A stretch of DNA of 64,000 bases from Paraburkholderia sp. PGU19 (GTDB taxonomy: Bacteria; Pseudomonadota; Gammaproteobacteria; Burkholderiales; Burkholderiaceae): the NCBI RefSeq assembly GCF_013426915.1, contig NZ_AP023183.1, positions 1-64,000 on the forward strand, in the 5' to 3' direction. Shown in pieces: positions 26,270 to 34,013 of the stretch. The translations under genes and the position numbers were made by a program. The notes beneath the pieces were generated by a model. That model ran no database searches, was not told where the DNA came from, and worked only from the letters and a program-made list of their open reading frames with translations. Every line of letters begins with the position of its first letter. Positions within the stretch are counted from its first letter, which is position 1.

Positions 26270-27523
26270 CTAAAGGCAGGCGGCAATTTCCCGCCATGAG
26301 CGCGATAACCCCTCACGGAACTCGGGGGCCGCAATGTCGATCAGGACCTTGGCGCGTTCGTGGACGCTTGCGCCGACCAGGCGCGCGACCCCGAATTCTG
26401 TGACGATGTAGTCGACGTCGACGCGCGAGAGAGTCCCGATTGACCGCTCGCTCAGCCGCGGTACCACGCGCGATCCCTTGCCGGCACTATGAGTGGCAGA
26501 AAGCGCGACGATGCTCCGCCCGCCATTGGAAAGGCGTGCTCCGCGCGCAAAGTCGGGTGCGCCGCCGGGCCCGCTGATGGAGCGGCCGTCCGCATGCTCG
26601 AGATTACATTGTCCGAATAAATCCACTTCCAGTGCCGAATTGACCGAGATGAAACGGTCTTTGCCGGCCAACGTCTGGACGTTGTGCGTAAGATCGCAAC
26701 CAACGACGCGAAGTGCTTCGAATTCGGCTGCCCATCGGTAGAGCGATTCGGATCCTACTAGCACACAGCAGGTGTGGATAGCACTTTCATCAATTGCGCC
26801 CGCCGCGACCAGATCGGTGAAACCGTCGGAGAGCATGCCCGAATGAAACCGGAGTTTGCGACGTTCCTTGAGCTGAAGGGAGAGCGCGGCCGGAACTCGA
26901 CCAAGCCCAACCTGAACTGTTGATCCGTCGTCGATTAGAGAGGCGACGTGGCGCGCTACCGATATCGAGCTGTCGTCGAGTGCCGTGACGTACTGTGGCA
27001 GCGCCGAATCCACTTCGCAAACGTAATCGAACCGCGAATATGGAATGCTCGCGGCTCCACGCACCCGCGGCGTGCGTCGGTTCACCAGCGCGAGGATACG
27101 CCGGCTTTTCCCGATCGCAGTCGGGGCAAATTCCACTGCCGGCCCGAGGGAGCACAACCCCTGGTCATCCGGTGGCGAGACCTGGACGACAGTCAAGTCC
27201 AGCTCGACGTTTTCCCTGAGGTGGCGCACGAACCCCGCATACGTGACCGGAAGGAAGCGATAGCGCCCGTCGCGTTGTGCATCGTGCAACCCTGGCTGCA
27301 TGAACAAACCACTAACGCTTGCGGTGGGCTCGAATCTGTCAATCGCGAGCTTGTTGATTCCGGGAACGTAGCTCGTGAGAATACGCAGGTGCTGCGTACA
27401 GTTGCGCTCGCGCAGCAACGCCGACATGAATGCCGACGGTTCGCCGCTCGAACCGGGAATGAATATGTGATCATGCGGCTTGACCAGTTGGGCAAGCTCG
27501 GCTTCCGCGATGTACTCAGCCAT
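26270..27523 (-). CDS. Acetyl-CoA hydrolase/CoA-transferase family protein
   Basis: This 417-aa family I-type CoA-transferase is of the acetyl-CoA hydrolase/4-hydroxybutyrate CoA-transferase group. The N-terminal domain has VVQVSPPDDQGLCSLG. The C-terminal domain has VQVGLGRVPAALSLQL, FHSGMLSDGF, the catalytic-Glu segment VNSALEVDLFGQCNLE, and DYIVTEFGVARLVG. It would move CoA between acetyl-CoA or succinyl-CoA and a carboxylic acid substrate or product. It is the last gene of the HMGS-thiolase operon, separated from the thiolase gene by a strong hairpin. Confidence 0.87.
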   Translation of the reverse strand: MAEYIAEAELAQLVKPHDHIFIPGSSGEPSAFMSALLRERNCTQHLRILTSYVPGINKLAIDRFEPTASVSGLFMQPGLHDAQRDGRYRFLPVTYAGFVRHLRENVELDLTVVQVSPPDDQGLCSLGPAVEFAPTAIGKSRRILALVNRRTPRVRGAASIPYSRFDYVCEVDSALPQYVTALDDSSISVARHVASLIDDGSTVQVGLGRVPAALSLQLKERRKLRFHSGMLSDGFTDLVAAGAIDESAIHTCCVLVGSESLYRWAAEFEALRVVGCDLTHNVQTLAGKDRFISVNSALEVDLFGQCNLEHADGRSISGPGGAPDFARGARLSNGGRSIVALSATHSAGKGSRVVPRLSERSIGTLSRVDVDYIVTEFGVARLVGASVHERAKVLIDIAAPEFREGLSRSWREIAACL

Positions 27524-27544
27524 AGTTATCCTGCTTGCCCGCGC

Positions 27545-27576
27545 ACCGGCCTGCCGTTAGCCAGCGGCAGGCCGGT
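27545..27576. terminator. 12-bp perfect hairpin between thiolase and CoA-transferase genes
   Basis: ACCGGCCTGCCG and CGGCAGGCCGGT are perfectly complementary with an 8-nt loop (27557-27564). The stem lies 11 bp past the thiolase stop and 21 bp before the CoA-transferase start on the same strand. It lacks a U-run. It may attenuate the CoA-transferase or stabilise the upstream mRNA. Confidence 0.5.
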
Positions 27577-27587
27577 CACGCAGGTCT

Positions 27588-28783
27588 TTAGAGAAGACCG
27601 AGAATAGAGATCGCTGCGACCCCGAGGTAGGGAACGCCTCCCAGGTTATGCGTTAGTCCGACAGTCGGATTGTCCAACTGCCGTTCGCCAGCGCGATGCA
27701 ACAACTGATTGTAGATCTCGTAGGCCATGCGCAATCCCGATGCGGCGATCGGATGGCCAAAGCACTTCAGCCCCCCGTCGATCTGACAAGGCAGACCTCC
27801 ATCAGCATCGTAAAAGCCATCGAGGACGTCGGTGACAGCCCGGCCTTCACCCGAGACGAACAGATCTTCCATCGTGACCAGTTCGGTAATCGAGAAACAG
27901 TCGTGAACCTCCATCAAGCTCAGTTGCTCCCGGGGGTCGTAATACCCGCTTCCTCATAAGCACGTCGAGCTGCATGCCGCGTTGTTCTGACGTAGCTGCC
28001 GTCCCACTGCGTTGTGTGCGACTCGATACCGGAACTGCTGGCGAGCTGGATTGCCTTGATCGTCACCAGATCGTGCTTTCCCAGCGACCGGGCGACCTCC
28101 GGTGTAGTGACGATTGCGCAGGCGGCCCCATCACTCACGCCGCAGCAGTCGAACAGGCCGAGTGGTTCGGCGATCATCGGCGCGCTGAGGATCTGGTCCA
28201 TCGTTACCTTCTTGCGGATGTGCGCCTTGGGGCTTTTGACGCCGTTTTCGTGGCTCTTCCACGAGACGTGGCCGATCGCTCTCTTCAGATCTTCGTGAGA
28301 TACCCCGTGCTTCGCGCGGTATCCGGCCGCCAACTGGGCGAAGCCGGCCGGCGCCGAACCCAGCGGCAGCCAGAGGTCATTCAGCGTTCCTTTGTAGGGC
28401 GCAGGAAGGCCGCCATAGCCGGTATCCTTCAGCTTTTCCGCGCCAATCGCCAGCGCGATATCGACCGCGCCGGACGCCACCGCATAAACAGCACCGCGCA
28501 ATGCCTCCGTCCCCGTAGCACACATGTTTTCCATGCGGCTTACCGGCACACCTTCGAGACGCAGGGCCAGGGACGCGGGAATCGACGAATTGCCTACATT
28601 GATCTCGTCAAGACAGGATCCGTACCACGCGGCGTCGATCTGCTTCCGTTCAATGCCGGCGTCGACCAGGGCTTCCTCGAAAGCTTCCGCCATTAGCTGA
28701 TGCGTGCCTACATCCCAGCGCTCGCCAAATTGCGTACATCCCATGCCGAGAATGGCGACCTTGTCCTTGATGCCAGATGCCAT
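27588..28783 (-). pseudogene. SCP2/thiolase-like acetyl-CoA acyltransferase, one frameshift
   Basis: This is a thiolase-superfamily protein. The start at 28783 (MASGIKDKVAILGMGCTQFG) is 10 bp after the HMGS-like gene. The nucleophilic Cys lies in MENMCATGTEALRGAV, and the C-terminal GGLKCFGHPIAASGLRMAYE carries the His. The frame breaks at AYEEAGITTPG; the rest (LMEVHDCFSITELVTMEDL onward) is in another frame. One base lost near the five-C run (plus-strand G5, 27932-27936) explains it, and restoration gives 398 aa. The protein resembles thiolases that need a DUF35 partner, such as BbsB. The DUF35 domain here is fused to the upstream HMGS-like protein. Confidence 0.78.
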
Positions 28784-28793
28784 GATTCGCCCC

Positions 28794-30245
28794 TTATGCT
28801 TGTACCGGTGAAGTTTTCCAGAAATAACGCGGATATCCGCGGTCTTTGTCCACGTCTTTGATCCGGAATACGACCTTGAGCGGTGTTCCCACCTCGAGTC
28901 CCGCGGTGCCAACGTCGACCGTCTCGGTCAGCAGGCGAGCGCCGTTATCGAACTGCGTAAAACCGACGTAGAGCGGCGGTGCCGGATGATATGAGAGCCA
29001 ATCGGCGGTATAAGTGAGCACGCTGCACTTCTCATCCACCAGCGATAGCTGTTCGAAGTTTTCGCTCGATGCTCCGCACGAAGCGTTGACGCAGTAAGCC
29101 AGTTGAGGGAACTGGATTGATTTGCATTTGGCGCATTTGCCCGCCATAAAGTGGGCCAGTTGAAATTTCGAGCGATATTGCTCGGTGAGGGCTGTCTTGA
29201 GCACCTTCTCGCCACGCATGCCCCACTCCAGTTCGATGGCTTCATCGTAGGAAAGCATACGCAGATAGGCATCGTGAGACTGTGCGTCGGCCAGCGCGCC
29301 GCTAATGCCGCGGCGGGGCGAAAAGGACTTTAACGCGTCCGTTGTCCTGAGAACCAGCACATCCACGCCTTGGCCAAAGCTGGCCAATACGATGACTTCG
29401 CCGGGGTTGGCGCGCTCCAGCACATGGGCAAGCATGAGCAACCCGTGGGCAGTGCCGGTGAAACCGCAGTTTTCGCTAAGGTTGTCGACTTCTGCTTCAG
29501 CGGGAATGCCGAGGCTCTTCACGACCATGGCAGCGATGCCTTTCATTGGCGTTGCCAAAATAAAATGGTCGACCTCCGCTGCAGGGACGCCCGCTTGCGC
29601 CAGCGCGGTGCGTACGGTTTCAGGAACCAGCTTCGCGTAGCCTTCGTCACGAATCCAGCGCTCCTCCCACACGTAATCGTATTTGGCATTCGCCGCGCGG
29701 AAGTGATCGACGAACATTGCGTTGCGACTAGAAGAGCCGATCACGTGCGCCACAACGTTTTCGCTGCCCAGTGTGAAGGCTGCGGCACCGGCTCCGTAGC
29801 CAATCTCCTGAGTGCTGGCTGGCTTGCCGCGAGGGCGGTCGCTTGCAACAAAAAGCGCTGGCCCCGGTGTTGACTGCAGGGCCGCAAGAAGACCAGAAGT
29901 GCCAGCGCGCTGCGAGTAACCTACATCCATCGTCCTCGCGTCGGCAGGCAAACCGAGGGCGCCCGCGACGATGGCCGAGTTTTGTAAATCGGCGAACGGC
30001 ATGGTGGTCGACGCCATCGATACGGCGACAATGTGGGACGTTGGCTTCGTATCGAGCGTATCTCTCGCGGCTTCGACTGCCATCGTGACGGCGTCTTCGT
30101 CCCAACTGCAGAATGCCCGCTGGCCCTTGCTCAGGGAGCGAAGGCTGGGTGCCATCCATTTATGCGCGGCAGCGATGGCGGCCCGCTGCATCCGGAGCCG
30201 CGGTATGTAGCCCCCGAAGCCCGTTATTCCATAGATGTTGTTCAT
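28794..30245 (-). CDS. HMG-CoA-synthase-like protein fused to a DUF35 zinc-ribbon/OB-fold domain
   Basis: In this 483-aa fusion, residues 1-330 are a ketoacyl-synthase-III/HMG-CoA synthase-like domain (ITGFGGYIPRLRMQR at the start, LSENCGFTGTAHGLLML, LASFGQGVDVLVL). Residues about 365-480 are a DUF35 rubredoxin-like zinc ribbon (CAKC..16-residue gap..CVNASC) plus OB fold (YVGFTQFDNGARLLTETVD). At the place where HMG-CoA synthases carry the nucleophilic Cys, the sequence reads SQRAGTSGLL, so the Cys appears absent. Catalysis may therefore be non-covalent, or the domain may be a scaffold. It leads an operon with a thiolase and a CoA-transferase. Confidence 0.82.
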   Translation of the reverse strand: MNNIYGITGFGGYIPRLRMQRAAIAAAHKWMAPSLRSLSKGQRAFCSWDEDAVTMAVEAARDTLDTKPTSHIVAVSMASTTMPFADLQNSAIVAGALGLPADARTMDVGYSQRAGTSGLLAALQSTPGPALFVASDRPRGKPASTQEIGYGAGAAAFTLGSENVVAHVIGSSSRNAMFVDHFRAANAKYDYVWEERWIRDEGYAKLVPETVRTALAQAGVPAAEVDHFILATPMKGIAAMVVKSLGIPAEAEVDNLSENCGFTGTAHGLLMLAHVLERANPGEVIVLASFGQGVDVLVLRTTDALKSFSPRRGISGALADAQSHDAYLRMLSYDEAIELEWGMRGEKVLKTALTEQYRSKFQLAHFMAGKCAKCKSIQFPQLAYCVNASCGASSENFEQLSLVDEKCSVLTYTADWLSYHPAPPLYVGFTQFDNGARLLTETVDVGTAGLEVGTPLKVVFRIKDVDKDRGYPRYFWKTSPVQA

Positions 30246-30731
30246 CGGTACTTGTCGCCCTTCCCGTTGGTCGCTCGATTCTGTGAGGTAGGAGAAAAAA
30301 CGTATGCATGGATACGATACACTACGAAATTAGATGGGTCAACTCGGTCCAAGGTGGGCGGCCCACCGGTCGAGGCGTGGCATCGACGTTGGCGGGAATG
30401 TCTCCGTCTGACGTCTGTTAAGGAATACAAGCACCGGCGTCGTAGGTGATGCGGAGGTAACCTCGCCTAACGCGCAATGTCTGTGCGCCAGTCGAGCCGG
30501 TGAGCATCAGCATGGTGGTGCTTGATGCGGATGTCATGCCGACGGCGGCATCTTGACAGCGCCGTCCCGTGGATTAACCTTTACAATATTCGCGACGCCC
30601 GATAAAGTATGTGAGCACACGATATTCATGTATATCTAATGTTTGACGCTAGGCGTCGGAGACAAAAGTAGGTCCAGTCGCAGCGTCGATTCAAATCGCA
30701 CGCCGTTCAGGTGTTGTTTCCCGAGGTGGTT
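30246..30731. other. 486-bp divergent intergenic region, HMGS-like / acyl-CoA dehydrogenase operons
   Basis: No gene was seen. The left part holds the palindrome at 30302-30315. The right part has an AT-rich stretch with GTATG (30607-30611) and ACGATATTC, about 100-125 bp before the acyl-CoA dehydrogenase start. It is likely to contain two divergent promoters. Confidence 0.5.
30302..30315. promoter_or_regulatory. Candidate operator GTATGCATGGATAC, copy 1
   Basis: This is a near-palindromic 14-mer (GTATS-CATG-SATAC) 57 bp upstream of the HMGS-like start. The identical 14-mer recurs at 48561-48574 upstream of another operon, and a 12/14 match is at 48305-48318. It is a candidate binding site for a shared regulator of the island. 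Confidence 0.5.
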
Positions 30732-31833
30732 ATGAGTTCTCCGTTGGACCGCGAATCGAAGAGCATTATCGAAAATACCTTGCTCCGCTTCATCGCAGAG
30801 TCTTATGAGCCCGCCGTACGGCATCAGCGCGTGAAACAAGGCGAGGTGAATTGCTTACTGCACTGGCGGCTGTTGGCGGAGCTCGGCGTGCTTGGTCTAC
30901 CTTTTGAAGAAGCTGTTGGCGGCTTGGGGGGAGCCAGTGTCGACGTCGCCGATGCTGTGACAGTGCTAGCTAGAGGCTTGATCCTGGAGCCATTCATCGA
31001 GGCCGCGGTGATTTCTGGAGGCGTTCTTGCGCTTGGCCGCAATCCAGAGCAGCGGGGGCAAGCTGTCGCCCAAGCGATCGAGGGGGCCAGCGTAACGGCA
31101 ATGCTTGGTGGCCGGCCAGGTGTGCCGGATAAGCTCTCTTACAGAAAGACCCTCGAGGGTTACCGATTGTCCGGCAGCCTGTCGCTCATTCCCTTCGCCG
31201 AGCAAGCCGATTTCTGGCTGCTGGCGGCGGTTGCCGACGATGGCGCGCAGGCGATTTTCCGGGTTCCCCGGTCCGAGACGCGAGCGTCCGTCGCCGGCTA
31301 TCGGCTCATGGACGGTAGGCCGGCGGCAGATATTGGTTTCGACGACACGACCATTCCTTCATCAGCCGCATGGCTTGAAGGGGATGCTGCTCGTGGAGCC
31401 ATCGACCTCACATGCCGGCGCGCCGTCAGCGCTTACTGCGCAGACGCGGTTGGCGTCATGGCGTTGCTTCTGGAAGTGACAGGGGAGTATCTACGTACTC
31501 GAGTGCAGTTCGGCGTCACCATCGGACGTTTCAGGCAATACAGCACCGTTACGCAGATATGCATATGGGTTTCGTCCAGGCACAGGCAATTGCACTCGAG
31601 CTTGCCGGCCGTCTCGATGCCGCGACTCCCGAGGAGCAAGCCTGGCTTTGTTTTGCCGCGGCCTCGGTGGTCGAGCGGGCAGCGAGACTGGTTGGTCAGG
31701 AGGCCATTCAGATGCACGGGGCATGGGGGTGACCGACGAACTGATCGTCAGTCACTGCAACGCAAGGCTAGTGGTCCTGACGCGGCTGATACGCGCTTGG
31801 GTCGACCAAAGCGTGGCCTCGCGAGGCGAGTAG
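30732..31833 (+). pseudogene. Acyl-CoA dehydrogenase, two single-base frameshifts
   Basis: This acyl-CoA dehydrogenase is broken twice. ATG 30732 follows GAGGTGG. The first frame runs to RVQFGVTIGRF. After a lost T in the TTT at 31529-31531 homology continues in frame two (QAIQHRYADMHMGFVQAQA to EAIQMHGAWG). After a lost G in the G5 at 31725-31729 it ends in frame three (VTDELIVSHCNARLVVLTRL). Restoring both bases gives 367 aa, typical for the short FadE-like class that pairs with a second dehydrogenase, here the next gene. Such pairs can form heteromers, as known for actinobacterial steroid FadEs. Confidence 0.75.
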
Positions 31834-31886
31834 AGTAGTTCGCTTTGCAGTGACCAGGACGAACGCAGAAACATCAGGAGACAACG

Positions 31887-33086
31887 ATGGAGAGTGGCGC
31901 AGATCCGGGATTCGACGAGGCCGCGTTTCGGCAAGAGGTCAGCACGTTCGTGCGTTCCGAACTCGCAGTCGAAACCAGGGATAAAGTAGAAAACGGCCTT
32001 TACCTCGAAAAATCCGACTACGTTGGCTGGCAAAAAGCGCTGTACCGTCGCGGTTGGTTCGCGGCGACCTGGCCCGTCGAGTTCGGCGGACAAGGGTGGT
32101 CAATGCGAAAGGAACACGCCTTTTTGCAAGAGTGTGCTCTCAATGCAGCGCCCATGATCATCCCTTATGGCGTCAGCATGGTCGGTCCCGTGCTCTATAC
32201 CTACGGCAATGAAGACCAGAAGCATCGGTACCTGCCAGGTATCCTGAGCAGCGACACCTGGTGGTGCCAAGGATACTCGGAGCCGAATGCTGGCTCGGAT
32301 TTGGCCTCGTTGTCGACATCGGCGGTGCGCGATGGCGAATACTACATCGTCAACGGCACAAAGATGTGGACGACCGAAGCGCATTGGGCCGACATGATGC
32401 ATTGTCTTGTTCGCACCGACAGTTCCGGCAAGAAGCAGCAAGGCATCAGCTTCCTTTTGATTGACATGCGCACGCCTGGCATTACGGTCGAGCCGATTGT
32501 GACGCTGGACGGGGAGCACCATACGAATCAGGTGTTTTTCGACAACGTCCGTGTGCCCGCGGAGAACCTGGTCGGTGCCGAAGGCGAAGGCTGGAAGATT
32601 GCGAAGTTCCTGTTATCGCGCGAGAGAACCTCGATCGCGGATACCGGAAGCAGGATCCGACAAATGCGTCAGATCAAGGACACGTTTGCCCACTATGTCG
32701 CTCGAATGCCGGGTGTGGAGCGAACGCTCATGCAGGCACGGATGGCGGAAATCGAAGCGAGTCTCACCGCGCTGGTCGCCTTGGAGCGTCATTACTTCGA
32801 TGAATGGGAGGCTGGACGCGATGACGGTGTCGCCGCGTCTGTTCTGAAAGTGCTCAGCACGGAACTGCTGCAGCGGATGACCGAGTTCTGGCGAGATGCG
32901 CTTGGCGTGTACGGGGCATGCTATGACACGACCTGTCGCAGAGAAGGTGGGCTCGGCGCGTCGGAGCCATGGCGGCAAGCCGCGGCGATCAACTACGCAT
33001 ACCTCTACGGCCGATGCTGGAGCATATTCGGCGGTTCCAACGAAATTCAGCGCAATATCATCGCTGGCGCATTGTTGCGTCGGTGA
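31887..33086 (+). CDS. Acyl-CoA dehydrogenase
   Basis: This 399-aa FAD enzyme has the N-terminal alpha-domain with WPVEFGGQGWSMRKEHAFLQE, the beta-domain with CQGYSEPNAGSDLASL and VNGTKMWTTEAHWADMMHCLVRT, and the C-terminal signature RCWSIFGGSNEIQRNIIAGALL. ATG 31887 is preceded by AGGAGA. It lies 53 bp after the frameshifted dehydrogenase, so the two may act as an alpha/beta pair (inference). It is upstream of an enoyl-CoA hydratase and the mutase genes. Confidence 0.92.
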   Translation: MESGADPGFDEAAFRQEVSTFVRSELAVETRDKVENGLYLEKSDYVGWQKALYRRGWFAATWPVEFGGQGWSMRKEHAFLQECALNAAPMIIPYGVSMVGPVLYTYGNEDQKHRYLPGILSSDTWWCQGYSEPNAGSDLASLSTSAVRDGEYYIVNGTKMWTTEAHWADMMHCLVRTDSSGKKQQGISFLLIDMRTPGITVEPIVTLDGEHHTNQVFFDNVRVPAENLVGAEGEGWKIAKFLLSRERTSIADTGSRIRQMRQIKDTFAHYVARMPGVERTLMQARMAEIEASLTALVALERHYFDEWEAGRDDGVAASVLKVLSTELLQRMTEFWRDALGVYGACYDTTCRREGGLGASEPWRQAAAINYAYLYGRCWSIFGGSNEIQRNIIAGALLRR

Positions 33087-33107
33087 CCTTTGCAACAGGA
33101 TATCAAT

Positions 33108-33911
33108 ATGAGCGAACCTCTTTTGCTGGTTTCGGAATCCGATTCGATATTGGAACTGGTATTCAACCGCGCATCCAAGCTCAACGCGATTAACGGCGAG
33201 ATGTACGATGCGCTAATCGCGCAGACGGAGCGGTTCGCCACCGAACCTTCACTGCGCGTGATGCTGATTCGCGCCCGCGGCAAGTACTTCAGTGCAGGCG
33301 TCGATCTCAACAGCGAACTTGGCCCCGATCCGCAGTTGGCCAGTCCTGCGGCGTTCCGCCAATGGTATCGCGAAGGCCGTGGCAGCTTGCATCCGTTGCT
33401 CGACCGCTTCGAAGTCATCGAAAAGCCTATCGTCGTTGCGCATCATGGTCCATGCCTTGGAGGCGCGCTGGAGATGTCACTGTCCTGTGATTTCCGCCTT
33501 GCGGCGCACAGCGCCCGCTATGGCCTGCCGGAGACTGCCTTCGGCAATATTCCAGGGTCCGGTGGCACGAGCCGGATGGCACGGCTCGTGGGGCCTCAGT
33601 GGGCACGCTGGTTCATCATGGCGAATCTGCAGATGGATGCTGCCAAGGCCGAGCGCATCGGCCTGATTCACGATGTCTATCCCGACGACGAATTTGAGGC
33701 AAGAGTCCGCGACTTCTGCCTTAATCTGGCGAAGCAGCCTGCCGAAGCCATCGGGGCCGCGAAGCTTGCCATCGAACTCTGTGCCGACCTCGACCGGGCT
33801 CAGGCGCGCAATGTGGAGCGCATTGTGGCCAGCGGCCTGTTTTTCGGCGATGAATTCCGCAGCTTGTTCGCGGCGCTGCGCGAAAAGCTGGGCAAGCGGT
33901 CCCCGGCGTAG
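33108..33911 (+). CDS. Enoyl-CoA hydratase/isomerase (crotonase) family protein
   Basis: This 267-aa crotonase-fold enzyme has LVFNRASKLNAINGEMYDAL at the N-terminus and the oxyanion-hole strand RGKYFSAGVDLNSELG. CLGGALEMSLSCDFRLAA follows, then PETAFGNIPGSGGTSRMARLVG. The E. coli-type catalytic Glu positions fall at LGGALEMS and LPETAFG; the latter keeps Glu. The start at 33108 has AGGA upstream. It probably hydrates the enoyl-CoA made by the preceding dehydrogenases. Confidence 0.88.
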   Translation: MSEPLLLVSESDSILELVFNRASKLNAINGEMYDALIAQTERFATEPSLRVMLIRARGKYFSAGVDLNSELGPDPQLASPAAFRQWYREGRGSLHPLLDRFEVIEKPIVVAHHGPCLGGALEMSLSCDFRLAAHSARYGLPETAFGNIPGSGGTSRMARLVGPQWARWFIMANLQMDAAKAERIGLIHDVYPDDEFEARVRDFCLNLAKQPAEAIGAAKLAIELCADLDRAQARNVERIVASGLFFGDEFRSLFAALREKLGKRSPA

Positions 33912-34013
33912 CTCGCTGCATGGAACTGATTGGCGAGGGCCCAACAACTGTGCGCTTCCGTCATTTTGGGAACTCAGAAATGAAGCGCTTCTTTTGGAGG
34001 CGACAGGAGGGAC

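Noticed and set aside
26948..27607. Plus-strand 219-codon frame
   Set aside because: Antisense to the well-supported CoA-transferase gene.
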